Shown in pieces: positions 25,362 to 33,884 of a stretch of 64,000 nucleotides of DNA; position 1 is the stretch's first letter; each line of letters starts with the position of its first letter. The notes under the pieces are model-generated. The model ran no database searches. It worked only from the letters and a program-made list of their open reading frames with translations, and was not told where the DNA came from. The position numbers were made by a program, and so were the translations under genes. Source of the stretch: Caulobacterales bacterium (lineage in GTDB: Bacteria; Pseudomonadota; Alphaproteobacteria; Caulobacterales; Caulobacteraceae); the NCBI GenBank assembly GCA_017302105.1, contig JAFLCS010000001.1, forward strand, positions 620,001 to 684,000. Reading direction: 5' to 3'.

Positions 25362-26068
25362 GCGACTTCGCCTTCAACCCCGACCTGGATTTCAAGGCCC
25401 TGTCGCAGGCGTGGGAGACGGGCGAGCGGCTGCACATCCCCAACATCCTGAATCTGGCGACGGCGGATCGGCTGGAGGCGGCACTCGCGTCCGAGACCGA
25501 CTGGATACGGTCCGTGACCATGCGTTCGGGCACCTTCCATGTGCCGCTGAAAAACAACGAACCCCAATCCGATATGCACCGCAAATGGCTGGCCGATTCG
25601 GTCGTCGACGGCGGCGACCCGGAAATGCAGTACAACTACGACAACCGGCCGCTGGGTTCGGGGCACCTGCCGGATCCGCCGCGCGGCGATCTGCTGGATG
25701 CGTTTGAATACTGGCTCAACGAAGAGCCCCAGCTCGACGTCCTGCGAACCCTCACCGGCGAGGCGGCCGCCCGGCGGATCTACTGTCAGGCCTCGCGGTT
25801 CGTGAGCGGCCAGGTGCTGACTGAACATACCGACTACGGCACGGGGAAACGGCTGGTCGCCCACGTCTTCAACATGACGCGCATCTGGAAACCCGACTGG
25901 GGCGGGCTGCTGGTGTTCTACGATGACCAGGGGCACGTTTCGCGTGGGTTCACGCCGGGGTTCAACTGCCTGAACCTGTTCCGCACGCCCCAGAACCATG
26001 CCGTCACCCAGGTCGCGCCTTTTGCACCGTATCCCCGTCTGGCGATCTCTGGCTGGTTGATGGGCTAG
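25358..26068 (+). CDS. 2-oxoglutarate/Fe(II)-dependent oxygenase
   Basis: A 236-residue double-stranded-beta-helix oxygenase. The likely metal triad is H157-T-D159 (TEHTDYG) and H214 (TPQNHAVT), with R227 in YPRLAISGW as the 2-oxoglutarate ligand. It is of the small prolyl-hydroxylase-like class. The substrate is unknown. It is translationally coupled to the upstream oxidoreductase, and convergent with the DUF1232 gene, whose stop overlaps its own. It is the second oxygenase of this fold within 4 kb, the other being the JmjC protein. Confidence 0.85.
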   Translation: MSDFAFNPDLDFKALSQAWETGERLHIPNILNLATADRLEAALASETDWIRSVTMRSGTFHVPLKNNEPQSDMHRKWLADSVVDGGDPEMQYNYDNRPLGSGHLPDPPRGDLLDAFEYWLNEEPQLDVLRTLTGEAAARRIYCQASRFVSGQVLTEHTDYGTGKRLVAHVFNMTRIWKPDWGGLLVFYDDQGHVSRGFTPGFNCLNLFRTPQNHAVTQVAPFAPYPRLAISGWLMG

Positions 26069-26472
26069 TCGTCGGCGTTCAGCCGATCGAGCGCCGACTG
26101 GGCGGCCTGCCGGTGGCGGTCCTTCAGATTGGCCTGCAGCAGGGCCATGATTCCGGCGATGACCGCCGCATCATCGGTAAAGCCGACCCCGGCCAGAACG
26201 TCGGGAATGGCGTCGGTCGGCAGGACGAAATAGGCCAGCGCCGCCAGCATCATGCCCTTGGCCGCCGTCGGCGTGGCGGGATCGCGCGCGCAGTACCAGA
26301 GCGAGACGACCTCGCGCGCGAACGGAATCCGGGCGGCGGTGCGGGCCAGCTTGGGCCAGAAACCGTGGCGCACGCGCGTCTCATTCATCCGCACCACGGC
26401 CGGTACCAGGGCCCGACCTGGATCCAGGGCATCCTCGACCGTTGTGCCTTCGGTGTTGGCCTTGTTCGCCAT
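26065..26472 (-). CDS. YkvA/DUF1232 family protein
   Basis: A 135-residue protein with the DUF1232 core KGMMLAALAYFVLPTDAIPDVLAGVGFTDDAAVI, including the conserved LPxDxIPD signature. A single hydrophobic stretch suggests membrane association. The function is unknown. The ATG at 26472 is taken; one at 26514 is possible but adds 14 residues with no family match. Confidence 0.85.
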   Translation of the reverse strand: MANKANTEGTTVEDALDPGRALVPAVVRMNETRVRHGFWPKLARTAARIPFAREVVSLWYCARDPATPTAAKGMMLAALAYFVLPTDAIPDVLAGVGFTDDAAVIAGIMALLQANLKDRHRQAAQSALDRLNADD

Positions 26473-26531
26473 GACCGCTACATCCTCGCGCTCATCAATC
26501 AGCCCCCGCGGCACATATAGGGACTTTTGGT

Positions 26532-27314
26532 ATGAAACTCGATGGTTCGATCTCGGCAGTCGTCACCGGCGGGGCTTCGGGCCTGGGGGAGGGCACGGCA
26601 CGCGCCCTGGCGGCCCAGGGGGTCAAGGTTGCCCTGTTCGATATGCAGGCCGACAAGGGCGAAGCCGTCGCCGCTGAGATTGGCGGGGTGTTCTGCAACG
26701 TCGACGTCACCGATGACGCCTCGGTCGCGGCGGGCTTCGAAAAGGGGCGCGCCGCTAACGGTCAGGAGCGCATCTGCGTCAACTGCGCCGGTATCGCCAC
26801 CGGCATGAAGACGGTCAGCCGCAAGAAGGACACCGGCGAGATCAAGGCCCACGACATGGCCCAGTTCGAACGCACCGTGCGGGTCAATCTGTTCGGCACC
26901 TACCGGGTGTTGTCGCAGTCGGCGGCGGGTATGGTGACGCTGGACCGGCTGGACGATGGCGAGCGCGGCGTCATCGTCAACACCGCCTCGGTCGCGGCCC
27001 AGGACGGCCAGATCGGCCAGGCGGCCTATTCGGCCTCCAAGGGCGGGGTCTATGCCATGACCCTGCCGATCGCCCGCGACCTCGCTCAGGAAGGCGTGCG
27101 CTGCAACACCATCCTGCCGGGTATCATGTGGACGCCGATGATGGCCGGCATGGACCAGAAGATCCAGGACGCCCTGGCCGCCATGATCCCCTTCCCCAGC
27201 CGTCTGGGCACGCCGAACGACTATGCCTCGCTGGTGCTGGAGCTGGCTCGCAACGTCTATATCAACGGCGAATGCATCCGCCTGGACGGCGCGATCCGTC
27301 TGGCACCGCGTTAG
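26532..27314 (+). CDS. SDR family oxidoreductase (3-hydroxyacyl-CoA dehydrogenase type 2-like)
   Basis: A 260-residue short-chain dehydrogenase. The coenzyme loop TGGASGLG is at 12-19, NCAG is in the middle, and YxxxK (AAYSASKGG) is in the active site. A D in the second strand (ALFDMQ) fits NAD+ preference. The EGVRCNTILPGIMWTPMM stretch resembles the 3-hydroxyacyl-CoA dehydrogenase type II/17-beta-HSD10 group used in fatty-acid breakdown. It starts 59 nt divergently from the DUF1232 gene. Confidence 0.9.
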   Translation: MKLDGSISAVVTGGASGLGEGTARALAAQGVKVALFDMQADKGEAVAAEIGGVFCNVDVTDDASVAAGFEKGRAANGQERICVNCAGIATGMKTVSRKKDTGEIKAHDMAQFERTVRVNLFGTYRVLSQSAAGMVTLDRLDDGERGVIVNTASVAAQDGQIGQAAYSASKGGVYAMTLPIARDLAQEGVRCNTILPGIMWTPMMAGMDQKIQDALAAMIPFPSRLGTPNDYASLVLELARNVYINGECIRLDGAIRLAPR

Positions 27315-27316
27315 GG

Positions 27317-27472
27317 CTGTCTCCTCCCCAGGAGCGAAGCGAGGGGGGAGGGGGACCACGAAGTGGTGGGGGGCCGGTCGCCGCAAGGTGCCGGTACAGC
27401 GGAGAGATTCCCCTCCTGATCACCGCTTCGCGCTGATCGTCCTCCCCATCGCCTAAGCGATGGAGCGGAGAT
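27317..27472. repeat. GC-rich palindromic intergenic repeat
   Basis: Blocks of CTCCTCCCC and GGGGGGAGGGGG face each other with partial arms, typical of the intergenic palindromes of Caulobacter-like genomes. The second half has CGCTTCGCGCTGATC with CTCCCC. It is non-coding. The exact borders are uncertain. Confidence 0.5.
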
Positions 27473-27540
27473 GGCCGCTGCCCGCCCCACCGCCGCGCAG
27501 GCGCGCGGCGGCGTTGGTTGCGAGTCTGCGGCGGGCTTCA

Positions 27541-27580
27541 AAGAGAAGCCCGCCGCGGGGATTACGCGGCGGGCTCTGCT
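27541..27580 (-). terminator. Candidate intrinsic terminator after hisS
   Basis: On the minus strand a 10-bp stem (AGCCCGCCGC/GCGGCGGGCT, arms at 27547-27556 and 27566-27575) is followed by TCTCTTTG. It lies about 150 nt after the hisS stop. The left arm can also pair with a third arm at 27528-27539, so the structure may have alternative forms. Confidence 0.45.
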
Positions 27581-27722
27581 CTTCAACAGGAGCGGGCGTT
27601 TCCTCCCCGAAACGCCGGAAGCGGCGAACCGCCTCACAGGCGGACGAAACGCGAGTTTGACCGGGCTGTCAATCCGACGTGGATGCCCGGGACACGCCGG
27701 CGCATACCTGATCGTCGATCAG

Positions 27723-29180
27723 TCACAGCGCGTCGATGATACCCTTCACGACCGCGACCATCTGGCCGCGAGGGACGGTCTGCTGACCCGGCCGTTCGGA
27801 CTTCCAGGTACTCAGATCGGTGCCCGCGGCCAGCTCCCGGCCCAGGTCCAGATCCTTGATGGTGACGGTGCCGGCCTTGATTTCGTCCTCGCCCATCAGG
27901 ATGGCGGCGGGTGACTGACGCCGGTCGGCATATTTCATCTGGGCCTTCATCCCGGAGCGGCCGAGATAGACCTCTGCCGGGATGCCCGCAGCGCGCAGCT
28001 CGGTCGCGACTTCGAAATAGGCCGGCATCGAGGCTTCGTCGAAAGCGATGACGACGACCGGGCCGCGGGTCTGGGCCGCCTCGCCGCGGATGGCCTGCAG
28101 AGCTACGGCCAGGCGGCTGACACCGAAGGAGAATCCAGTCGCCGGCGTCCGTTCGCCGGTGAACCGCGCGACCAGATCGTCATAGCGACCGCCGCCGCCG
28201 ACCGAGCCCAGCTTGAGCGATTCGACCGGTCCCTTGAGGATCAGCTCGGCCTCGAACACCGCCCCGGTATAATATTCCAGACCGCGCACCACGGCCGGAT
28301 CGAACAAGGCCTGATCTTCGCCAACGCCCAGGCCGGTCAGGGCCGCGTCAATGCGGGCCAGTTCCTCCAGCCCCTGATCGCCTTCGGCCGAGCCACCGAC
28401 GACGTCGGCCAGAACGTCCAGCGCCGAGGCCCGTCCCGCCGTCGCCGCCGTCAGGAAGGTCAGCACGGCCCCGATCTGTTCGCCGTTCAGTTCAGCCCCC
28501 TTGGTGAAGGCCCCGCTGTCGTCCAGACGCCCCTTGCCCAGCAGATCGCGCACGCCGTCAGCGCCCAGCCGGTCCAGCTTGTCGATCGCCCTCAGCACTG
28601 ACAGGCGCTGGGCACCGTCCGAGACGCCCGCGCGGTCCAGAAGGCCGTTCAGCAGCTTGCGGGTGTTGATCTTGACCACGGCACCGCCCTCGGGGACGCC
28701 CGCCGCCGTCAGCCCCTCCACGGCCATGGCGATGATCTCGGCGTCGGCCTCGGGACGATCCGAACCCACCGTATCGGCATCGCACTGGAGGAATTCGCGG
28801 AACCGGCCCGGTCCGGGCTTCTCGTTGCGCCAGACCGGCCCGAAGGCATAGCGCCGATAGGGTTTGGCCAGGGTCTGCCAGTGTTCAGCCGCAAATCGGG
28901 CCAGCGGCGCGGTCAGGTCATAGCGCAGGGCCAGCCATTGATCGTCGTCGTCCTGGAAGGCGAAAACGCCTTCGTTGGGACGGTCGGCGTCCGGCAGGAA
29001 TTTTCCGAGCGCGTCGGCGAATTCGAATGCCGGCGTCTCGAGCGGCTCGAAGCCCCAGCGTTCATACAGGCCGGCGACGGCGGTCACGATGCGCCGTTCG
29101 GCTACGAGGTCGCGACCGCGCCGGTCGATGAGGCCGCGCGCCTTGCGGGCCTCGGGGCGAATTTCCTGAGGATCAGACAT
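27723..29180 (-). CDS. hisS: Histidine-tRNA ligase
   Basis: A 485-residue class II aminoacyl-tRNA synthetase. It begins GLIDRRGRDLVAERRI, has motif 2 (FGPVWRNEKPGPGRFREFLQCDAD), and the histidine-specific motif VVRGLEYYTGAVFE with GGGGRYDDLV and FSFGVSRL. The anticodon-binding domain follows (VVVIAFDEASMPAYFEVATELR). It charges tRNA-His. It lies at the 3' end of a minus-strand run of four genes, 35 nt after the DUF418 gene. Confidence 0.96.
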   Translation of the reverse strand: MSDPQEIRPEARKARGLIDRRGRDLVAERRIVTAVAGLYERWGFEPLETPAFEFADALGKFLPDADRPNEGVFAFQDDDDQWLALRYDLTAPLARFAAEHWQTLAKPYRRYAFGPVWRNEKPGPGRFREFLQCDADTVGSDRPEADAEIIAMAVEGLTAAGVPEGGAVVKINTRKLLNGLLDRAGVSDGAQRLSVLRAIDKLDRLGADGVRDLLGKGRLDDSGAFTKGAELNGEQIGAVLTFLTAATAGRASALDVLADVVGGSAEGDQGLEELARIDAALTGLGVGEDQALFDPAVVRGLEYYTGAVFEAELILKGPVESLKLGSVGGGGRYDDLVARFTGERTPATGFSFGVSRLAVALQAIRGEAAQTRGPVVVIAFDEASMPAYFEVATELRAAGIPAEVYLGRSGMKAQMKYADRRQSPAAILMGEDEIKAGTVTIKDLDLGRELAAGTDLSTWKSERPGQQTVPRGQMVAVVKGIIDAL

Positions 29181-29215
29181 GGGCCGCGCTTAGCGCGCCC
29201 GGCCCCGATCCGCAA

Positions 29216-30454
29216 TCAGGCGGCGGCGTCGCGGCGCAGCGGCAGCCGGCGTCCATAGGTCAGGGACCGCCAGATCCACTCGATCGGACCCATGCGGAAG
29301 AAGGTCAGCCACATCGGCGACCAGACCAGCTGCAGGATCCACACCACGATGATGATCCCCCACATATCCGGCCAGCCGATCTGGCCGTACCAGCCCAGAC
29401 CGCGACCGCCATAGGCCAGTGTGGTCATGATCAGGGTTTGGGTCAGATAGTTGGTGAAGGCCATGCGGCCGACCGAAATCAGCGGCAGCAACAAGATCTT
29501 CAGCCCGAACCGGACCATCAGGATCAGCACGCTGGCGTAACCGAGCGATACCAGCGGAACCAGGAAGGTGGCGTAGGGCCGCATGGCGGCCTGAATGAAG
29601 TCAAAGCCGCTGGCCTCGATGGCGGTGCTCTCGCCCCAGATCAGATAGAGACAGCCGGCGGCGACCGCCGCCGAGATCAGATAGGACCAGGCCGGTGCGC
29701 GCCCGGCCAGGAAACCGTCCTTGAACAGGCCCAGGCCGATCATCATCAGGCTGGCCGTGACCGGGATCATGGCCACCGCTACGAACGGCACGACCGACGC
29801 CCAGGTCTGGAACTGATGCATCGTCACCGACCAGGCGTCTCCGGTCATGGCGTTGATGGCGGCCGAGAGCTGTTCGGGGGTCAATGCGGCCCCCTGTTCG
29901 CGCGCCGCCTCCTGGAGCTGATCGGCCGGCATCTGGGACATACCGAAGATCATCGCGACATAGAGGCCGCTCAGGACCAGATACAGGATCGTCCCGACGC
30001 TCAGCAGGGTCCGGGCGCTCCACGACCGCACCAGCAGCATCAGGAATCCGGTCAGCGCATAGAGCAGCAGGATGTCGCCGAACCAGAAGGCGGCCCCGTG
30101 CACGACGCCGAACACACCCAGCCAGAACAGCCGCGAGCGCAGCAGGCCGCCCCGCGCCCGGTCGCTGCGCTCACCGCCGACGAGAAAGATCGAGACGCCG
30201 AACAGCATCGAAAACAGGGTCCGCATCTTGTCGCGGAAGAACACGTCATGGATCAGCCAGCCGAAAGCCGCGTCAGCGTCCCAGCCCAGCTGGAGCGAGG
30301 GATTGGCGTTCACGCCGTGCGGCCAGAAGAAGGTCATGGCATTGACTGCCAGGATGCCCAGAACCGCCAGTCCGCGCACCACGTCTAGGCTGAGGATCCG
30401 GTCGGCCCGGGCGACCGGCGACAGAAGGCCGGGCGTAGTCTGTACGTCGCTCAA
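29216..30454 (-). CDS. DUF418 domain membrane protein
   Basis: A 412-residue polytopic membrane protein with about nine to ten hydrophobic segments. The N-terminus RILSLDVVRGLAVLGILAVNAMTFFWP and the C-terminal DUF418 part (SVGRMAFTNYLTQTLIMTTLAYGGRGLGWYG, then PMWLTFFRMGPIEWIWRSLTYG) are characteristic of this family of unknown function. It is 20 nt downstream of the membrane protein gene and probably in one operon with it and hisS. Confidence 0.9.
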   Translation of the reverse strand: MSDVQTTPGLLSPVARADRILSLDVVRGLAVLGILAVNAMTFFWPHGVNANPSLQLGWDADAAFGWLIHDVFFRDKMRTLFSMLFGVSIFLVGGERSDRARGGLLRSRLFWLGVFGVVHGAAFWFGDILLLYALTGFLMLLVRSWSARTLLSVGTILYLVLSGLYVAMIFGMSQMPADQLQEAAREQGAALTPEQLSAAINAMTGDAWSVTMHQFQTWASVVPFVAVAMIPVTASLMMIGLGLFKDGFLAGRAPAWSYLISAAVAAGCLYLIWGESTAIEASGFDFIQAAMRPYATFLVPLVSLGYASVLILMVRFGLKILLLPLISVGRMAFTNYLTQTLIMTTLAYGGRGLGWYGQIGWPDMWGIIIVVWILQLVWSPMWLTFFRMGPIEWIWRSLTYGRRLPLRRDAAA

Positions 30455-30473
30455 TGGTGCCCCCTGGCGATGA

Positions 30474-31139
30474 TCAACCGTGCTCGCCGACGGCGTCGCC
30501 CTGTTGGTCCTTGAGAATATGATAGGGTGTGCGCATCGGTTCGGGCACGCGGGTAAAGGCGATCAGACTGACCATCAGCCCGGCCCAGCTGGCGAAGGCG
30601 GCTCCGACCAGCCCCGTGACCGGCAGCAGCCCGATGCCGTAGATGAAGAAGGTGGTTTCGGCCACACCCAGCCCCTGAGCTGGCCCGGTCACCCGCAACC
30701 AGCCACCGACCAGCAGCACCGCCACCATCAAAACCTGAGCGGCGACCGCCAGAACCGCCCCGAACAGGGTGAAGCGCCAGATGACGCCCAGCCGGGTGGT
30801 CGGTGTGCGCGACCGGCTCCACTCGCGCCGCAGCAGCCAAAGCCCGATCGCGGTTCCCACAGCCACGCAGATCAGCCCGAGCAGTCGCCAGTCCATGCTC
30901 AGACCAAAACTGAAGGACTGGGGCGGCCAGGCCAGCAGGGTAATGATGATGGGCGGCCATGCCAGGCTGGCCAGCCAGGCCACCGGTGCCCAGACGACCG
31001 GGCTTTCCCGCCATTGAATCAAGGCTGTCCCGGGCAGGCGCTTGTCGCTTTCCGCCAGGTCCCTCAACGGCTTCATGGCGCGGGCCTGGGTCAGCTTGCG
31101 CGTGGTTTCGTTGAGGTCAGGCGGTGCCGGTGCCTTCAT
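30474..31139 (-). CDS. Hypothetical multi-pass membrane protein
   Basis: A 221-residue protein with about four to five hydrophobic segments (near 48-75, 82-104, 120-150, 160-195) and a charged tail (PEPMRTPYHILKDQQGD). It starts inside the stop of 3-hydroxybutyryl-CoA dehydrogenase (ATGA overlap) and runs into the DUF418 gene. It has a basic N-terminal segment before the first membrane helix. I cannot name the family. Confidence 0.7.
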   Translation of the reverse strand: MKAPAPPDLNETTRKLTQARAMKPLRDLAESDKRLPGTALIQWRESPVVWAPVAWLASLAWPPIIITLLAWPPQSFSFGLSMDWRLLGLICVAVGTAIGLWLLRREWSRSRTPTTRLGVIWRFTLFGAVLAVAAQVLMVAVLLVGGWLRVTGPAQGLGVAETTFFIYGIGLLPVTGLVGAAFASWAGLMVSLIAFTRVPEPMRTPYHILKDQQGDAVGEHG

Positions 31140-32014
31140 CGGGTCGGCTCCGGAACCGGCCCGGAATAGTCATAGAAGCCGCGGCCGGTCTTGCGACCGA
31201 GCCACCCGGCCTCGACGTATTTCACCAGCAACGGACAAGGCCGATACTTGGTGTCGCTCATGCCGTCGTGCAGCACGTTCATGATCGCCAGCACGACATC
31301 CAGGCCCATGAAATCGGCCAACTCCAACGGCCCCATGGGATGGTTGGCCCCAAGCTTCAGCGAGGTATCGATGGAGCGAACGTCTCCTACGCCTTCATAG
31401 AGCGCATAGATGGCCTCGTTGATCATCGGCACGAGAATACGGTTCACGATGAAGGCCGGATAATCCTCGGCGTCGGTGGTGATCTTGCCGAGGCTTTCGG
31501 CGAAGACCTTGACCGTCTCATAGGTGCTCGGGGCCGTGGCGATGCCGCGGATGATCTCGACCAGCTTCATCACCGGGGCCGGATTCATGAAATGCAGCCC
31601 GATGAAACGATCCGGCCGGTCGGTCGCGGCGGCCAGTCGGGTAATCGAGATCGAAGACGTATTGGACGCCAGCAGGGTCGCCGGCTTCAAATGCGGTGTC
31701 AGGGCCTGGAAGATGGCCTTCTTGATATCCTCGTTTTCGGTCGCCGCCTCAATCACCAGATCGACCTGACCGGCGTCGGTGACATTGGCGGTCGGCGTGA
31801 TCCGGCCCAGGGCTGCCTTGGCGTCTGCCTCGGTGATCGTTCCCTTGGCGACCTGTCGGCCCAGGTTCTTGCTGACCTCGTCCATCGCGGCCTTGAGGCG
31901 GTCCGCACTCTGATCGTGAAGCCGGACCTCTCGGCCTCCGAGCGCGCAGACATGGGCGATCCCCGATCCCATCTGGCCGGCCCCGATGACGCCTACGGAA
32001 TTGATGTCGCCCAT
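31136..32014 (-). CDS. 3-hydroxybutyryl-CoA dehydrogenase
   Basis: A 292-residue enzyme with the N-terminal Rossmann motif VGVIGAGQMGSGIAHVCA, then LLASNTSSISITRLAAATDRPDRFIGLHFMNPAPVMKLVEIIRG, the typical HFMNP catalytic-His segment. The C-terminal dimer domain (NHPMGPLELADFMGLDVVLAIM) follows. It oxidises (S)-3-hydroxybutyryl-CoA with NAD(P)+. The ATG at 32014 gives the usual length; the frame stays open upstream but without similarity. It heads the minus-strand run ending at hisS. Confidence 0.95.
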   Translation of the reverse strand: MGDINSVGVIGAGQMGSGIAHVCALGGREVRLHDQSADRLKAAMDEVSKNLGRQVAKGTITEADAKAALGRITPTANVTDAGQVDLVIEAATENEDIKKAIFQALTPHLKPATLLASNTSSISITRLAAATDRPDRFIGLHFMNPAPVMKLVEIIRGIATAPSTYETVKVFAESLGKITTDAEDYPAFIVNRILVPMINEAIYALYEGVGDVRSIDTSLKLGANHPMGPLELADFMGLDVVLAIMNVLHDGMSDTKYRPCPLLVKYVEAGWLGRKTGRGFYDYSGPVPEPTR

Positions 32015-32182
32015 ACTCTCTTTCGCGCCTTTCGAGGCGTCTGTCGTCAAGGCGACGCAATCTGGCGAAGCCTGGCCGCGCTGGCAAGCGGTGAAGACCA
32101 TCAGAATCCGTGCGCGGCAGGGACTGTTCAAATGGCCAACTGGCTCTAGGGTGCACGAATCTGGCGGGTGCGGAGGCGTCGA

Positions 32183-32920
32183 ATGTGGGTCTTGCTGGGC
32201 GTGGCGGTGCTGGTGCTGGGGTTCGTCCTGCGGCTCAACCCGCTTTTGGTGATCGTCATCTCTGCACTTGTGACAGGGCTGACGGCGGCCTGGGTGCCGG
32301 GGGTCGGTCCGGCCGAGCTGTGGGCCGTGGCGATCGGCACACTGGAGGCCTTTGGCAAGGCCTTCAACGACAGCCGCTATTTCCACATCACCTGGCTGAT
32401 CCTGCCCTTGATCGGTCTGCTGGAACGTGAAGGCCTTCAGGAGCGGGCCCGCATCGTCATCGGCAAGGCCAAGGCCGCGACGGCGGGGCGGTTGATGCTG
32501 GTCTATCTGGTCCTTCGCCAGGCGACCTCGGTCCTGGGTCTGACATCGCTGGGCGGTCACCCCCAGATGGTGCGGCCGCTGCTGGCCCCGATGGCCGAAG
32601 GAGCTGCCGAGGCCAACGGACCGATTTCAGACCCGGCCCGCTTCCGCATCCGCAGCATGGCCGCCGCAACTGACAATATTGGCCTGTTCTTCGGCGAAGA
32701 CATCTTCATCGCCATCGGCTCGATCGTGCTGATGGTCGGCTTCCTGCAACAGGCCGGGATCATCGTGGAACCGCTTCAGCTCTCGGTCTGGGCCATTCCG
32801 ACGGCCCTTGCTGCCCTCCTGGTTCATGGTGCGCGGTTGTTGATGTTCGACCGCCGGATCGAACGTCTCGAACGTCAGGACGGCACCACGCCTGAGGCGC
32901 AGTCGGAGACGGCACAATGA
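32183..32920 (+). CDS. DUF969 family membrane protein
   Basis: A 245-residue hydrophobic protein with about five to six membrane segments. It shows the DUF969 features: an early WxxxG stretch, WLILPLIGLLEREGLQERA, and LGLTSLGGHPQMVRPLLAPMAEGAAE. The ATG at 32183 has GGAGG 6 nt upstream and is preferred to the GTG at 32168. It overlaps the DUF979 gene by 4 nt (ATGA). The DUF969/DUF979 pair is thought to be one two-component permease of unknown substrate. Confidence 0.9.
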   Translation: MWVLLGVAVLVLGFVLRLNPLLVIVISALVTGLTAAWVPGVGPAELWAVAIGTLEAFGKAFNDSRYFHITWLILPLIGLLEREGLQERARIVIGKAKAATAGRLMLVYLVLRQATSVLGLTSLGGHPQMVRPLLAPMAEGAAEANGPISDPARFRIRSMAAATDNIGLFFGEDIFIAIGSIVLMVGFLQQAGIIVEPLQLSVWAIPTALAALLVHGARLLMFDRRIERLERQDGTTPEAQSETAQ

Positions 32921-33882
32921 TCACCCTGGATCACGCCTATCTCGTCGTCGGGTTGATGTTCCTGGCGTTCTCGATCCTGACCTTGATGGACCGGGACCAT
33001 CCCACCCGTCTGCGCAGTGCCCTGTTCTGGGGCCTGATCGCCGCCTCCATGCTGGTCGGCACCTGGATCGGCGATCTCGGCAACGGCCTGCTGGTGCTGG
33101 GACTGGTCGTGCTGGCCGGGGTGAAGAAGCTCGGCGTCGGCACGCCCGCCACGACCTCGCCCGCTGAACGCGAGGACCGCGCGGTGCGTCACGGCAACTG
33201 GCTGTTCGTGCCGGCTCTGATTGTGCCGCTGGCGGCGGTTGGCGGCACCCTGGCGGCCAAGTACACGGCCTTCGGGGCCTGGCTGATTTCCGGCACCCAG
33301 ACCACCCTGATCGCCCTGGGCCTGGGATGTGTGGTCGCGCTGGTCGTGGCCTGGGCCTGGCTGAAGCCTCCAGCCACCGCCCCGTTCCAGGAAGGGCGTC
33401 GGCTGGTGGATTCCATCGGCTGGGCTGTGCTGTTGCCCCAGATGCTGGCCTCCCTGGGGGCTGTTTTCCTGCTGTCGGATGTCGGCGGTGTCGTTGGAGA
33501 GCTGATCGCCTCGACCGTGCCCCTGACGACGCCACTGGTGGCCGTCATCGCCTATTGTCTGGGCATGGCCGCCTTTACGATCATCATGGGCAACGCCTTT
33601 GCGGCCTTCCCGGTGATGACGGCGGCCATCGGCCTGCCCGTGCTGATCCATCAGTTTGACGGCAATGTCGCCATCGTCTGTGCGATCGGGATGCTGGCCG
33701 GCTTCTGCGGCACGCTGATGACGCCGATGGCGGCCAACTTCAATGTGGTGCCGGCCAATCTGCTGGAGTTGCCGGATCGGGATGCGCCCCTGAACGGCGT
33801 GATCCGCGCCCAGATCCCCACGGCCCTGGCGATGCTGGGGATCAATATGCTGCTCATGTATCTTCTGGCGTTCCGGTTCTGA
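32917..33882 (+). CDS. DUF979 family membrane protein
   Basis: A 321-residue protein with about nine hydrophobic segments. The family signs are the internal HGNWLFVPALIVPLAAVGGTLAAKY and the GNAFAAFPVMTAAIGLPVLI stretch. Its ATG overlaps the DUF969 stop, so the two are coupled and probably form one membrane complex, like the two halves of a carboxylate transporter. The function is unknown. Confidence 0.9.
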   Translation: MITLDHAYLVVGLMFLAFSILTLMDRDHPTRLRSALFWGLIAASMLVGTWIGDLGNGLLVLGLVVLAGVKKLGVGTPATTSPAEREDRAVRHGNWLFVPALIVPLAAVGGTLAAKYTAFGAWLISGTQTTLIALGLGCVVALVVAWAWLKPPATAPFQEGRRLVDSIGWAVLLPQMLASLGAVFLLSDVGGVVGELIASTVPLTTPLVAVIAYCLGMAAFTIIMGNAFAAFPVMTAAIGLPVLIHQFDGNVAIVCAIGMLAGFCGTLMTPMAANFNVVPANLLELPDRDAPLNGVIRAQIPTALAMLGINMLLMYLLAFRF

Positions 33883-33884
33883 CC

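Larger units (their letters stand above)
27315..27722. other. Long intergenic region between convergent SDR and hisS
   Basis: These 408 nt have no convincing gene. The left half (27317-27472) contains GC-rich palindromic repeat material (CTCCTCCCC blocks with GAAGTGG/CGCTTCG partners) of a type also seen at 41879-41933. The right part carries the three-armed hairpin at 27528-27575. Frames open on both strands are shadows, without a plausible start or ribosome-binding site. Confidence 0.6.

Noticed and set aside
27471-27914. A frame running from the intergenic region into hisS antisense
   Set aside because: No ribosome-binding site, and the 3' part is the shadow of hisS.
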